This document shows positions 19,634-29,241 of a stretch of 55,352 nucleotides of DNA, one piece after another (position 1 is the first letter of the stretch; every line of letters begins with the position of its first letter). Below the pieces are notes generated by a model. It searched no databases. It saw nothing but the letters and a program-made list of their open reading frames with translations, and was not told the origin of the DNA. This DNA comes from Paracoccaceae bacterium. GTDB taxonomy: Bacteria > Pseudomonadota > Alphaproteobacteria > Rhodobacterales > Rhodobacteraceae. The stretch spans positions 1 to 55,352 of the forward strand of contig CACDPP010000011.1 of NCBI GenBank assembly GCA_902554705.1. Reading direction: 5' to 3'. A program made the translations under genes and the position numbers.

Positions 19634-20890
19634 ATGAATAATGATAAAAAAGTTCGGTTTCTTGACCGATCTACTCCCCCCCACATTTTCACACTTATAC
19701 TTCTCGCAAGTATCTCTGCTCTCACAATGAATATATTTCTGCCAAGCCTCCCAAATATCGCAATAGATTTAACTTCCACCACAAGTATTTTAGGGCTTTC
19801 AGTCGGAGTTTATTTGGCGAGCAGTGCAATACTCCAATTAATCATTGGGCCCTTCTCTGATCAATTCGGCCGAAGACCTTTGATACTTGGCTCATTGATT
19901 ATTTTTTGTTTATCTACCTTGGCCGCAGTTTTTGTTACAACTGCAACTCAATTTTTGATCTTGCGGGTATTCCAAGCGATATCAGCGAGTTGCATGGTTT
20001 TGGCAAGAGCTATTGTGAGGGATACCACAGATAGTATAGAGAAAGCTGGCTCCAAAATAGCTTATGTTACTATGGGTATGGCATTAGTCCCTATGGTCGG
20101 GCCTGCTATTGGCGGGCTACTTGATTATCAATATGGATGGACAGCAAGTTTTTGGGTTTTATTTCTTTTAGGAGCAGTGATATTTTTTATATCTTTTTTT
20201 GATGTTGGAGAAACCTTATCTGACAACAGACAAGGATTTCTGGAACAAATCAAAACTTATCCATCACTATTAAGATCAAAAAGATTTTGGGCTTACTGCC
20301 TATCCAGTGCATTTGTTTCAGGTGCATTTTTTTCCTATCTTGGAGGGGCTCCATTTGTAGGAAATGAAGTTTTTGGATTGGAGCCAAGGGACTTGGGAAT
20401 TTGGTTTGGGGCACCTGCTATTGGTTACGTTTTAGGAAATTTCTTATCGGGTAGATTCTCTACTAAAATAGGCCTAGATAAAATGATTTTCTTCGGAGTA
20501 ACGATAGCGCTAATCGGAGTTTCAATATCGCTCATAATAAGTTACCTGGGTCTAGGCTCAATACTATCATTTTTCGGTTTGATGACACTGGTTGGACTTG
20601 GGAATGGAATGTCCATTCCCAATGCCACAGCTGCCATGATGTCAGTTAACCCAAAATTAGCAGGAACAGCCGCGGGGCTAGGAAGCGCAATAATGATAGG
20701 CGGTGGGGCAGGACTTTCTGCGATAGCCAATTTTATTCTTAAACCTGGAAGCAGTGAGGTCCCACTCATTACATTGATGTGGCTATCAGTTTTCTGTGGT
20801 TTGTGTTCCGTAAATTACGTAACTTATAGAAACAAAAAATTGAATGCTAAGAATATTGTTTCAAAACAAATACTCAATAAGCAGAAATAG
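19634..20890 (+). CDS. MFS exporter of the Bcr/CflA drug-resistance family
   Basis: A 418-aa inner-membrane proton antiporter with about 12 hydrophobic helices. Family signs are MNIFLPSLPNIAIDL in helix 1, QLIIGPFSDQFGRRPLIL between helices 2 and 3 (the MFS motif A), and ARAIVRDTTDS. It belongs with Bcr/CflA exporters, which carry bicyclomycin, chloramphenicol, cysteine or other small solutes; the real substrate is unknown. It has no close operon partner: pccB is divergent and the GMC gene is convergent. No strong ribosome-binding site is seen. Confidence 0.9.
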   Translation: MNNDKKVRFLDRSTPPHIFTLILLASISALTMNIFLPSLPNIAIDLTSTTSILGLSVGVYLASSAILQLIIGPFSDQFGRRPLILGSLIIFCLSTLAAVFVTTATQFLILRVFQAISASCMVLARAIVRDTTDSIEKAGSKIAYVTMGMALVPMVGPAIGGLLDYQYGWTASFWVLFLLGAVIFFISFFDVGETLSDNRQGFLEQIKTYPSLLRSKRFWAYCLSSAFVSGAFFSYLGGAPFVGNEVFGLEPRDLGIWFGAPAIGYVLGNFLSGRFSTKIGLDKMIFFGVTIALIGVSISLIISYLGLGSILSFFGLMTLVGLGNGMSIPNATAAMMSVNPKLAGTAAGLGSAIMIGGGAGLSAIANFILKPGSSEVPLITLMWLSVFCGLCSVNYVTYRNKKLNAKNIVSKQILNKQK

Positions 20891-20904
20891 TAAAAATTAA
20901 TAGT

Positions 20905-22563
20905 TTAGCGCTGCGTGGTTTCCCAATCAGGATGGATCCATGGCACATCATTTGATTTAGGTAAAAGATTTTTACCAAGAATGTGATCACTAGCTTTTTC
21001 TCCAACCATTATTGATGGTGCATTCAAATTCCCATTTGTAATCTGTGGAAATATACTGCTGTCAGCGACGCGCAACTTATCAACTCCAATTACACGCGTT
21101 TCTGGATCAACCACACTCATTCGGTCGGCTCTATCACCCATTTTACAAGTGCCGCATGGATGATAAGCGCTCTCAACATTATTACGTATATAATTATTTA
21201 ATTGGTCATCACTTTGAAGGGCGTCTCCAGGAGAAACCTCCATCCTTGCAAAGGGCTCAAATGCGGGTTGGGAAAAAATCTCTCGGGTTAAACGAATACA
21301 ATTTCGAAAGTCTGCCCAATCACTATCATGAGACATGTAATTAAACTGAATTTTTGGAGCTTCTTTTGGATCATTAGATCGAAGAGCCACATATCCCCTA
21401 GATTTGCTTCGCATTGGACCAACATGTGCCTGGAAACCGTGCCCTTTGATTGGTAGTTTTCCATCATAGCGAACAGCTAGTGGTAAGAAATGATATTGAA
21501 TATCAGGATATTCAACTCCGGCCTTAGATCTGATGAATGCAGCACTCTCGAATTGATTGGAAGCGCCCGGGCCTGATTTTGAAAGTAGCCATTGCAGACC
21601 TACCAAAGCTTTTCCAAGAGGGTTCCAATATTTGTATAATGAAACCGGAGTTTTTGCCATCATTTGGATGTAAAGTTCTAAATGGTCTTGCAAATTTTTC
21701 CCAACTCCCGGACGATCTGCTATTACTTCAATTCCATTAGTTTTTAATTCTTTGGCCGGACCTATGCCCGACAATAAAAGAATCTTGGGAGAATTTATTG
21801 CTGAAGCAGCAATTATGACCTCTTTTGAAGCATGAACATATTCCGTTTTTCCATTTTGAAAATATTCAACACCCTCAGCTTGCTTTTTATTTATAATAAT
21901 TTTTGTGACTAAACCTCTAACAATCTGACATTTACCAGATTTTATAGCCGGTTCTAGATAAGCTTTAGCACTGGACCAGCGTTTTCCATTTTTTATCGTT
22001 TGGTCCATAGGACCAAAACCCTCTTGTTGCTTACCATTATAATCCAAAGTTGTATGGTAACCTGCTTGCTGCCCAGCCTTTTCAAACGCCAAATTCAATG
22101 GATTTACTCTTGTACCCCTGGTTATGTTTAAAGGTCCATTTGTGCCACGATAGCTTTTTTCTCCACTGTGACCTGCACTATCCCAGTTTTCTAGGCGTTT
22201 ATAGTATGGCAAAACATCTGCAGATGACCATCCAATGGCGCCCATTTCAGCCCAATTATCAAAGTCTTTTGAGTGCCCTCTCACATAAACCATTCCATTT
22301 ATACTAGAAGATCCACCAAGAACTTTTCCTCTTGGACAAGCCAGCTTTCTTCCGCCCAGATGCGGCTCGGGTTCTGACCAGTAGCCCCAATCATAACGCT
22401 GCATATTCATTGGATAACTCAAAGCGGCTGGCATTTGTATTAATGGACTACCGTCACCACCTCCAAATTCAATTACAGTAACTTTGTATCCGGCTTCAGT
22501 GAGCCTAAAAGCAATAGCGCAACCAGCGCTACCAGCACCAACAATCACGTAATCTGTATTCAC
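20905..22563 (-). CDS. betA: Choline dehydrogenase-like GMC flavoprotein
   Basis: A GMC oxidoreductase resembling BetA, which oxidises choline to betaine aldehyde. FAD-binding motif [15 protein letters not shown] at the N-terminus, signature [18 protein letters not shown] (about 80-97), second GMC signature [17 protein letters not shown], and the C-terminal HPCGTCKMG plus [21 protein letters not shown] with the catalytic His region. The start chosen is a GTG giving [11 protein letters not shown] (552 aa), the length of BetA; a further GTG 13 codons upstream has no family support. No betB, betI or choline transporter is adjacent, so another alcohol substrate is possible. Confidence 0.85.
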   Translation of the reverse strand: MNTDYVIVGAGSAGCAIAFRLTEAGYKVTVIEFGGGDGSPLIQMPAALSYPMNMQRYDWGYWSEPEPHLGGRKLACPRGKVLGGSSSINGMVYVRGHSKDFDNWAEMGAIGWSSADVLPYYKRLENWDSAGHSGEKSYRGTNGPLNITRGTRVNPLNLAFEKAGQQAGYHTTLDYNGKQQEGFGPMDQTIKNGKRWSSAKAYLEPAIKSGKCQIVRGLVTKIIINKKQAEGVEYFQNGKTEYVHASKEVIIAASAINSPKILLLSGIGPAKELKTNGIEVIADRPGVGKNLQDHLELYIQMMAKTPVSLYKYWNPLGKALVGLQWLLSKSGPGASNQFESAAFIRSKAGVEYPDIQYHFLPLAVRYDGKLPIKGHGFQAHVGPMRSKSRGYVALRSNDPKEAPKIQFNYMSHDSDWADFRNCIRLTREIFSQPAFEPFARMEVSPGDALQSDDQLNNYIRNNVESAYHPCGTCKMGDRADRMSVVDPETRVIGVDKLRVADSSIFPQITNGNLNAPSIMVGEKASDHILGKNLLPKSNDVPWIHPDWETTQR

Positions 22564-22693
22564 AATCGTCCCACATATTTCACGACTCAATGTCGTAAGC
22601 ACTTTTGAATTTTATTCAAATAAAATTATAATTAGAATTTAGTGTATGCAGAATAAAAACATCAATTTTAAGCGGTAAAGATTATCTGCTTTA

Positions 22694-22903
22694 CTATGGT
22701 TCTTCCTCTGCCTGCCCAACGCCCCGAAAAACTGACTTCAATGGAAAGGCCCAAACAACGCCAGATAAAAGATATATTAATAACTCTACAACGAAATTTG
22801 GCCTGTCAAAACTTGATATCAAATTTACGATCAAGATTATGTACACCGGCAATCCAACTACCAAAATCAACAAAGATAATCGACGTTTCAGTTTGTAAGA
22901 CAT
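22694..22903 (-). CDS. DUF2842 small membrane protein
   Basis: A 69-aa protein with two membrane helices (about 8-28 and 38-56), the segment FDRPNFVVELLIYLLSG and the C-terminal PLKSVFRGVGQA, all as in DUF2842. The start MSYKLKRRLS is preferred over an upstream in-frame codon. It lies four bases after purA on the same strand, a pairing I remember from Rhodobacterales. The function is unknown. Confidence 0.82.
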   Translation of the reverse strand: MSYKLKRRLSLLILVVGLPVYIILIVNLISSFDRPNFVVELLIYLLSGVVWAFPLKSVFRGVGQAEEEP

Positions 22904-22907
22904 TTTA

Positions 22908-24200
22908 TCAATCCTCAAAAGGGTCCGTTACCAGAATTGTATCATTACGTTCAGGAGAAGTAGACACTAGTGCTACAGGGCAATCTATCAACTCTTCAAT
23001 TCTACGAACATATTTAATTGCGTTGGCTGGCAAATCTGCCCACGACCTTGCACCATCTGTACTTTCGTCCCAGCCAGATATCTCTTCATAAATTGGTTTA
23101 CATCGCGCTTGCTGATCCGCGGCAGTAGGCAGGTAATCAAGATTTTCTCCATCAAGTTCGTATCCAATACAGATTTTAAGTTTTTTAAAACCGTCCAAAA
23201 CATCAAGTTTTGTAAGAGAAATACCAGTCACACCGGAAGTCGCACAAGTTTGTCGAACCAATACAGCATCAAACCAACCACACCGGCGCTTGCGGCCTGT
23301 TGTGGTGCCAAATTCATGTCCTCTTTCCCCCAAACGATTGCCATCATTATCGTCTAGTTCCGTGGGGAAAGGGCCTTCTCCAACCCTAGTTGTGTAAGCT
23401 TTCACAATCCCTAAAACAAAATCAATACCATTGGGCCCGAGGCCCGAACCAGTCGCCGCCTGGCCCGCAATCACATTGGACGATGTAACAAATGGGTAAG
23501 TTCCAAAGTCAATATCTAGCAAGGCTCCTTGTGCACCCTCAAAAAGAATTCGGTTTCCCGCCTTCCTTTTTTCGTTCAAAATTTTCCAAACAGGGGCAGA
23601 GTATTTTAAAATAGACGGTGCAATTTCATGCAAGTCAGCAATTAAACCTGATTTATCAATTTCTTCAAGCTCCATTCCTCTTCGTAGAGTATTATGGTGC
23701 AGCATTAATCTATCAATGCGAGCCTCTAAAGTAGATCGGTCCGCCAAATCAGCTACACGTATAGCTCTTCTACCGACCTTATCTTCATAAGCTGGCCCAA
23801 TGCCTCTTCCAGTAGTTCCAATTTTGACAACTTTGTTTAAGCCCTCACGAGCACGATCCAATTCTCCGTGAATAGGCAAGATAAGTGGTGTATTTTCGGC
23901 TATGATTAAATTTTCTGGAGATATATCAACGCCCTGCGATTTAACTATTTTTATTTCCTCGATCAAATGCCAAGGGTCTAAAACCACACCATTTCCAATG
24001 ACTGATAATTTACCTCCCCTTACCACGCCAGACGGAAGAGCGTGTAATTTGTAAGTCTTTCCATCAATAACGAGAGTATGCCCAGCGTTGTGGCCACCTT
24101 GAAAGCGAACAATAATATCGGCCCTTTCACTAAGCCAGTCAACAATTTTTCCCTTACCTTCATCTCCCCACTGAGCACCGACAACTACAACGTTTGCCAT
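22908..24200 (-). CDS. purA: Adenylosuccinate synthetase
   Basis: Joins IMP and aspartate with GTP to adenylosuccinate, the first committed step to AMP. The 430-aa protein starts [19 protein letters not shown], with the catalytic aspartate, lysine and P-loop, followed by QGGHNAGHT (catalytic His), [14 protein letters not shown], and [16 protein letters not shown] (substrate loop). An in-frame TTG two codons earlier is disregarded; the ATG has an AAGGA site. Length is normal. It is followed by the DUF2842 gene. Confidence 0.97.
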   Translation of the reverse strand: MANVVVVGAQWGDEGKGKIVDWLSERADIIVRFQGGHNAGHTLVIDGKTYKLHALPSGVVRGGKLSVIGNGVVLDPWHLIEEIKIVKSQGVDISPENLIIAENTPLILPIHGELDRAREGLNKVVKIGTTGRGIGPAYEDKVGRRAIRVADLADRSTLEARIDRLMLHHNTLRRGMELEEIDKSGLIADLHEIAPSILKYSAPVWKILNEKRKAGNRILFEGAQGALLDIDFGTYPFVTSSNVIAGQAATGSGLGPNGIDFVLGIVKAYTTRVGEGPFPTELDDNDGNRLGERGHEFGTTTGRKRRCGWFDAVLVRQTCATSGVTGISLTKLDVLDGFKKLKICIGYELDGENLDYLPTAADQQARCKPIYEEISGWDESTDGARSWADLPANAIKYVRRIEELIDCPVALVSTSPERNDTILVTDPFED

Positions 24201-24277
24201 TAACAATTTCCTTCCATCAAACGCGCTGACATATAGCTCTGTTCATCAAAGAAAGGAACTAAATAATAGACTATAAA

Positions 24278-24610
24278 CTAATCAGCAGGTAAATTCTCTA
24301 ATTTTACAGGTTGGCCATGTGGAGTATTGAGAAATGCTGCCCGCCAGTCTTGAAAATATTGAATTATTTCATCGGACTGAATCTTTACAGTTTCTTCCAA
24401 AAACTCTTCTAATGTTCTCAACCATATTAGGTAGTAGTCATCGTCGTTAATTATCAATTCTTTAGATCCTTTTGACAATAGAGCACCACTAAAAGCCTTT
24501 GACCAATCTTTCCAATCAAAATGACCTTGCTCGTTGAGATGCACCGTCAATGCAAAAATTTGTGCATGCCATGGTTCATGAAAAGGTCGATACTCAGCCT
24601 TAAGGGTCAT
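24278..24610 (-). CDS. Nitrile hydratase accessory/activator protein
   Basis: A 110-aa protein related to the N-terminal part of the nitrile hydratase beta subunit: FHEPWHAQIFALTVHLNEQGHFDWKDWSKAF closely parallels the beta-chain pattern, and the end FLNTPHGQPVKL fits the accessory family. Such proteins escort or self-swap the alpha subunit and load the metal. It overlaps nthB by 11 bases and completes the nthA-nthB-activator operon. Residues 40-80 are typical of this family and not of the beta subunit. It is required in relatives for active enzyme. Confidence 0.85.
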   Translation of the reverse strand: MTLKAEYRPFHEPWHAQIFALTVHLNEQGHFDWKDWSKAFSGALLSKGSKELIINDDDYYLIWLRTLEEFLEETVKIQSDEIIQYFQDWRAAFLNTPHGQPVKLENLPAD

Positions 24611-25280
24611 TCACTGGCTCCATATAACTTTCCCAAATGTCTACACATAAAGTATCACTTGGATTTTCAGGGCTTTCCCAAAGTTCAGATGTTAAAAACG
24701 AAACTGTGTAGAGATGTTCAGGTTGCTCGCCTAAACCATGTGCATGCGTGTCTGGGAACACATGAGCACCATGACAAATTTCGATTTTACCTTCACATCT
24801 TTCGACATATTTTGGTAATCGCGTATGGCCGCCAGAAATAAATTTATTATCGGCACGTCTTGTTTTTACGCTTTGACCTAACAAAAATTTGGGGGAACCC
24901 TCTACAGATCTGGAAGTAGGTGCACCTTTACTCAAAACCCCAGCCACGTCCGCAGCAAGAAGTTTCCTGCTACTTAACGGATGCATTTTTTGGACTGGAT
25001 CTAAAAACTCATCCGGACTAATAACCCCCTTTGCCACTAAAAGGTTTGCCAGTGCAGAAATCCATTTATCATAATACGAAAATGCACAATAGTCTTTGGG
25101 AGGCAGGCATTCTCTTGCGTGACGTGACATATCTAAGTTCCATTGCCTAAGAGACCCTGTTGCCAAAGTCACAGCCAAAGCTCTGGCATGCCATGTTTCT
25201 TTAAAAGTCTTATCTGTGATTGAAGCCGGTTGAATCGCTCCATCGCCGTAACGCCCACCCATGTCATGAACCCGGCTCAA
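24600..25280 (-). CDS. nthB: Nitrile hydratase beta subunit
   Basis: Structural partner of the metal-bearing alpha subunit; together they hydrate nitriles to amides. The 226-aa protein begins with the typical SRVHDMGGRYGDG and has FKETWHARALAVTLATGSLRQWNLD near 29-53 and FSYYDKWISALANLLVAKGVIS near 68-89. The C-terminal half holds the barrel with GHTRLPKYVERCEGKIEI and the HVFPDTHAHGLGEQPEHLY region, which is characteristic. It overlaps nthA by four bases and the activator by 11. Confidence 0.95.
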   Translation of the reverse strand: MSRVHDMGGRYGDGAIQPASITDKTFKETWHARALAVTLATGSLRQWNLDMSRHARECLPPKDYCAFSYYDKWISALANLLVAKGVISPDEFLDPVQKMHPLSSRKLLAADVAGVLSKGAPTSRSVEGSPKFLLGQSVKTRRADNKFISGGHTRLPKYVERCEGKIEICHGAHVFPDTHAHGLGEQPEHLYTVSFLTSELWESPENPSDTLCVDIWESYMEPVNDP

Positions 25281-25891
25281 GATTGATCACCAATTAATGC
25301 CGTTCCAATCATCGCATCTCGTGAGATTATTTCTGAGAGTTGCTCTTCATCGAAACCTTTGTATTTATCAGGTAAAATGGGAAGAACCATATATCTTATT
25401 TCAGCAGTAGAATCCCAAACCCTAACTTTAGTATTTTTGGGTAAAGTTACGCCGAACTCTAACAAGCACTTTCTGGGTTCTCTGACAACACGAGAGCGAT
25501 ATTCATCAGATTTGTACCAAGTGGGAGGAATCCCAAGCAGTGGCCAAGGATAACAACTGCATAAAGTACAAACCACAATATTATGAACTTCTGGAGTGTT
25601 CTCTACAACTTTAATATGCTCACCTTGTCGACCCAAAAAACCATGTTTTTCCAAAATTTGCATTGGATCGCCTAGTAGATCTTTTTTAAAATTTTTATCC
25701 AACAAAGCTTTAGCAACTATTGTCGCTCCGTTTTTGGGACCAATTTTATTTTGGTATGTGTCAATAATTTCATCGAGTGCTGCCGGGTCAATTAAACCTC
25801 GTTTTACAAGCGCGGTTTCTAGAGCTTTAACTTTTAGTTCTGGGTCAGATGGCAGCAAAGAATGACTATGTTTTTCAACATCGTGTGGCAT
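25277..25891 (-). CDS. nthA: Nitrile hydratase alpha subunit, cobalt type
   Basis: Catalytic subunit of nitrile hydratase. The metal-binding motif is VCTLCSCYPWPLLG, with Cys108, Cys111 and Cys113 as ligands (two normally oxidised to sulfinic and sulfenic acids). Threonine at position 109 marks the cobalt type; iron enzymes have serine there. The 204-aa length and the PPTWYKSDEYRSRVVREPRKCLLEFG segment are typical. It is first in an alpha-beta-activator operon; cobalt enzymes more often have beta before alpha. It is divergent from secG with a 105-base shared upstream region. Physiological substrates could be aliphatic nitriles or indole-3-acetonitrile from algae, which is a guess. Confidence 0.95.
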   Translation of the reverse strand: MPHDVEKHSHSLLPSDPELKVKALETALVKRGLIDPAALDEIIDTYQNKIGPKNGATIVAKALLDKNFKKDLLGDPMQILEKHGFLGRQGEHIKVVENTPEVHNIVVCTLCSCYPWPLLGIPPTWYKSDEYRSRVVREPRKCLLEFGVTLPKNTKVRVWDSTAEIRYMVLPILPDKYKGFDEEQLSEIISRDAMIGTALIGDQS

Positions 25892-25996
25892 AACCAGAAT
25901 TATGATTAGCTTAATTCTTTTTGTCTAGAGTTAACAGCACTTGCCCCCAGTAAAAAACTTCAATATCTAACTCATTAATAGAACGGTCGGCATGTT

Positions 25997-26365
25997 ATGG
26001 AAAACATAGTATTAACAATTCATCTGATACTCGCTTTGGCGTTAGTCGGAATCGTATTGCTTCAACGCTCTGAAGGTGGAGGTCTGGGCCTAGGCGGCGG
26101 CGGTGGCGATGGTATTATGTCGGGCCGCGGAGCAGCAACCGCGCTTACCAAAATAACTTGGGTTTTGGCCGTTGCATTTATTATCACATCAATGGCGCTC
26201 ACAATAATCGCTTCAAGGAATGCAAACTCATCATCCATTTTCGATCGCTTGGGAAATGAAAGTCAGGCTGAAGAAATAGATACCGACGCTTTACTTCCTC
26301 CAACAGATGAGTTGTTGCCGCCAGTTAAGGGTGAAGGCGCGCCTCTTGTTCCGAGTGCAGATTAG
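25997..26365 (+). CDS. secG: Preprotein translocase subunit SecG
   Basis: Accessory subunit of the SecYEG translocon in the inner membrane. The 122-aa protein has two helices (about 3-22 and 55-75) separated by the family's glycine-rich loop, QRSEGGGLGLGGGGG followed by MSGRGAATALTKITW, and a soluble acidic and proline-rich tail (from about 85) common in alphaproteobacteria. It is followed 153 bases later by pyrG in the same direction, a frequent neighbour. Confidence 0.95.
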   Translation: MENIVLTIHLILALALVGIVLLQRSEGGGLGLGGGGGDGIMSGRGAATALTKITWVLAVAFIITSMALTIIASRNANSSSIFDRLGNESQAEEIDTDALLPPTDELLPPVKGEGAPLVPSAD

Positions 26366-26518
26366 ACACAATAAGTAGATATTTTTTCAATTGGGCACCA
26401 TTATGTGGACGCTTAGTTGCCAAAGTGCCGCGAATCCCTTATTCATTAAATCCCGTAGGTGAGCGATAAAATCGATCACGTGTGTCAAAATTAGACTGAT
26501 AATTGCGGGGTCATCAAG

Positions 26519-28162
26519 ATAGCAAGGTTTGTTTTCATTACAGGTGGTGTGGTTTCCTCATTAGGAAAAGGCTTAGCATCTGCAGCACTTGGAGCTTTGC
26601 TACAATCGCGCGGGTATTCAGTCCGGTTGAGAAAATTAGATCCATATTTAAATGTAGACCCTGGTACTATGAGTCCCTTTGAACATGGTGAAGTTTTTGT
26701 AACTGATGATGGCGCCGAAACGGACTTGGATTTGGGACATTATGAAAGATTTACGGGTGTAGCGGCCCGGTATACTGATTCTGTTTCTTCTGGCCGTATT
26801 TATTCAAATGTTTTGGAAAAAGAACGACGAGGCGATTACCTGGGTAAAACTATCCAAGTTATTCCCCATGTTACTAATGAAATTAAAGAATTTATCTCTA
26901 TTGGGGAGGACGAGGTCGATTTTATGCTCTGTGAAATTGGTGGAACCGTCGGAGATATAGAGGGTTTACCCTTTTTCGAAGCTATTCGTCAGTTTTCGCA
27001 AGATAAACCACGAGGCCAATGCATATTTATGCATTTGACATTACTTCCCTTTATTAAGGCAAGTGGTGAACTCAAGACAAAACCCACTCAACACAGTGTT
27101 AAAGAGTTAAGATCAATTGGTATCGCTCCTGATATCTTAGTTTGTAGATCAGAAGGCTCCATACCTAAAAAGGAACGCGAAAAACTAGCATTATTTTGCA
27201 ATGTAAGGCCTGATTCCGTTATTGCAGCTCAGGATCTAAAATCAATATATGAGGCCCCAATCGTATATAACCGTGAAGGGCTCGATCAGGCGGTACTTGA
27301 TGCATTTAATATCGCGCCTGCTCCAAAACCAGATCTAAGTATTTGGGAAGACGTCGCAGACCGTGTGTATAATCCAGAGGGTGAAGTGAACGTTGCCATT
27401 GTAGGCAAATATACGCAATTGGAGGATGCATATAAATCAATAGCAGAGGCACTGACCCACGGTGGTTTAGCAAATAGGGTTAAAGTTAATATCGAATGGG
27501 TAGATGCAGAGACTTTTGATAAAAAAGATCCCAACTCAGAATTACAAGGTTTTAATGCAATTCTAGTACCGGGAGGCTTCGGAGAACGTGGCACGGAGGG
27601 TAAAATAAGGGCAGCTCAATTTGCGAGAGAAAATCACGTACCTTATCTTGGGATCTGTCTTGGCATGCAAATGGCAGTAATAGAAGCTGCGAGAAATGTA
27701 GTTGGTTATAAAAATGCAGGATCTGAGGAATTTGATCATGAAGCAGGCAAGAAACGATTTGAGCCCGTTGTTTATCATCTAAAAGAGTGGGTACAAGGCA
27801 ACCAAACTATAGAAAGATCTGTCAGCGATGATAAAGGCGGAACAATGCGATTAGGTGCTTACAACGCCACATTGCTAGATGGAAGCAAGGTTGCATCGAT
27901 CTATGGGGCATCTCAAATAGACGAGCGGCACAGGCACAGATATGAGGTTGATACAAAATACCAAAAAAAGTTAGAAAATGCTGGCCTGGTTTTCTCCGGA
28001 ATGTCTCCAGATGGGCGTCTGCCAGAAATTATAGAATGGGCAGATCATCCATGGTTTATAGGTGTCCAGTTTCACCCAGAATTGAAATCAAAACCATTTG
28101 ATCCTCATCCCTTGTTTAGAGATTTCATTGGGGCCGCCAAAAAAATGTCCCGATTAGTTTAA
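26519..28162 (+). CDS. pyrG: CTP synthase, apparently starting at ATA
   Basis: Makes CTP from UTP, glutamine and ATP. The family N-terminus [18 protein letters not shown] is readable here, but the codon at the methionine position is ATA. No ATG, GTG, TTG or CTG lies between this codon and the in-frame TAG at 26492. The nearest normal start, GTG at 26549, would delete ten residues including the first strand and GG of the ATP loop. GGGG eight bases upstream may serve as ribosome-binding site. Downstream the synthetase domain ([22 protein letters not shown]) and glutaminase domain ([16 protein letters not shown] with the nucleophile Cys, FHPE) are complete: 547 aa, normal length. Confidence 0.95.
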   Translation: MARFVFITGGVVSSLGKGLASAALGALLQSRGYSVRLRKLDPYLNVDPGTMSPFEHGEVFVTDDGAETDLDLGHYERFTGVAARYTDSVSSGRIYSNVLEKERRGDYLGKTIQVIPHVTNEIKEFISIGEDEVDFMLCEIGGTVGDIEGLPFFEAIRQFSQDKPRGQCIFMHLTLLPFIKASGELKTKPTQHSVKELRSIGIAPDILVCRSEGSIPKKEREKLALFCNVRPDSVIAAQDLKSIYEAPIVYNREGLDQAVLDAFNIAPAPKPDLSIWEDVADRVYNPEGEVNVAIVGKYTQLEDAYKSIAEALTHGGLANRVKVNIEWVDAETFDKKDPNSELQGFNAILVPGGFGERGTEGKIRAAQFARENHVPYLGICLGMQMAVIEAARNVVGYKNAGSEEFDHEAGKKRFEPVVYHLKEWVQGNQTIERSVSDDKGGTMRLGAYNATLLDGSKVASIYGASQIDERHRHRYEVDTKYQKKLENAGLVFSGMSPDGRLPEIIEWADHPWFIGVQFHPELKSKPFDPHPLFRDFIGAAKKMSRLV

Positions 28163-28287
28163 TCTTTGCAGACTGCGGGTTTGGTCTCTCTTGCTAATTA
28201 GAATAACCTTTTAGTATCTGCTTATAGTTGCACAATAAAATAAAAATATTATCTTCGTTTATATTAAATTTTGGAGCTTTAAAAATT

Positions 28288-28581
28288 ATGCCTAAAGGTT
28301 ACTGGATCGCACATGTTGATATTCATAATAATGAAACTTATGCCAAATATCGTGAAGCCAACGCACTAGCTTTTGACAAATTTGGAGCTCGCTTCATCGT
28401 AAGAGGAGGTGAACAAATCATTGAAGAAGGACATTCGAAACCGCGTACAGTGGTTATTGAATTTGATGATTTTGAAACAGCAAAAAAATGCTACGAAAGC
28501 GAAGAATATCAAAATGCTAAAAAAATAAGAGACACTGTTTCAAATGGCGACATGGTAATAGTGGAGGGATATGACGGCTGA
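28288..28581 (+). CDS. DUF1330 domain protein
   Basis: A 97-aa protein of the DUF1330 dimeric alpha-beta barrel family: MPKGYWIAHVDIHNNETYAKY, FGARFIVRGGEQIIEEG, RTVVIEFDDFETAKKCYESEEYQ and the closing VIVEGYDG. The start is placed at this ATG, with GGAG about 11 bases before it, rather than at an upstream alternative codon. Its stop overlaps the start of the TerB gene by one base (TGATG). The biochemical role of DUF1330 proteins is unknown. Confidence 0.88.
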   Translation: MPKGYWIAHVDIHNNETYAKYREANALAFDKFGARFIVRGGEQIIEEGHSKPRTVVIEFDDFETAKKCYESEEYQNAKKIRDTVSNGDMVIVEGYDG

Positions 28582-29018
28582 TGTTAAAAAGTTTACTTGA
28601 TGGGCTCCTTGGTAGCGAGGAAGATAAATTAAATGATGAAGATGAAAAAATTGCACTAGCCGCTTTGTGCGTAAGAGTTGCAAAATCAGACAACGTTTAC
28701 GACTCAAGCGAAATTTCCAATATTGATACTGAGTTGAGCCAACATTTCACTATGGATATGGCTGATGCAGCAGTTTTACGCGAGCAAGCGGAAAAACTAG
28801 AACAGGAGGCACCTGATACAGTAAGATTTACTAGAGCAATCAAAGAAAAAGTTGAACTTGAGAAAAGGCGCAAAATTCTAGAAACATTGTGGAAAATTAC
28901 TCTTGCCGATGGCAAACGAGAAGCAGAAGAAGATTCTTTAATTAGATTAGTTTCCAGCCTGCTGGGCATGACTGATATTGAAAGTGCCAGAGCTCGCCAG
29001 AAAGTAACGAAAAAATGA
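28581..29018 (+). CDS. TerB-like (tellurite-resistance family) helical protein
   Basis: A 145-aa acidic, all-helical cytoplasmic protein of the TerB-like/COG4103 family. It contains two repeated patterns ending in acidic calcium-binding-like stretches: ALCVRVAKSDNVYDSSEI (about 28-45) and LWKITLADGKREAEED (about 102-117). It is translationally coupled to the DUF1330 gene and overlaps the PhnD-like remnant by four bases. There are no other ter genes, so a tellurite phenotype is not implied. Confidence 0.8.
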   Translation: MLKSLLDGLLGSEEDKLNDEDEKIALAALCVRVAKSDNVYDSSEISNIDTELSQHFTMDMADAAVLREQAEKLEQEAPDTVRFTRAIKEKVELEKRRKILETLWKITLADGKREAEEDSLIRLVSSLLGMTDIESARARQKVTKK

Positions 29019-29140
29019 TTGCTGGCCTGCTGATCTATGAACGGCCGGAATTATTTGAAGCTCATAATAGATTTTGGCAAATAGTTCATGAACAAATAGA
29101 TGGATCCTCAAAAATACTATCTAGATATAATGCCCCATAG
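29015..29140 (+). pseudogene. Short remnant resembling the N-terminus of a PhnD-like binding protein
   Basis: A 41-codon frame opens with ATG overlapping the TerB stop (ATGA). Its product begins MIAGLLIYERPELFEAHNRF and continues WQIVHEQI, which resembles the first 30 residues of PhnD/SsuA-type periplasmic binding proteins that I recall following TerB in Rhodobacterales (pattern MIAxLxMYxRPE..AA.xxxW..I). The frame then stops and the next 100 bases to the ABC ATPase show no continuation. I read it as a truncated gene, though a genuine small protein is possible. Confidence 0.45.
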
Positions 29141-29241
29141 GACTTTTGGATATCTGTAAAAATAAATTTCTGAAGGTTCGATCATTGCATTGCCTCAATA
29201 TTTCTTCCTAATGTTAGTTGGAATAGAAAATAGAGAATCGC

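Noticed and set aside
26366-26518. Possible tRNA between secG and pyrG
   Set aside because: In some genomes a tRNA follows secG, and GCGAATCCC looks a little like a T-arm, but no cloverleaf or acceptor stem closes on either strand.
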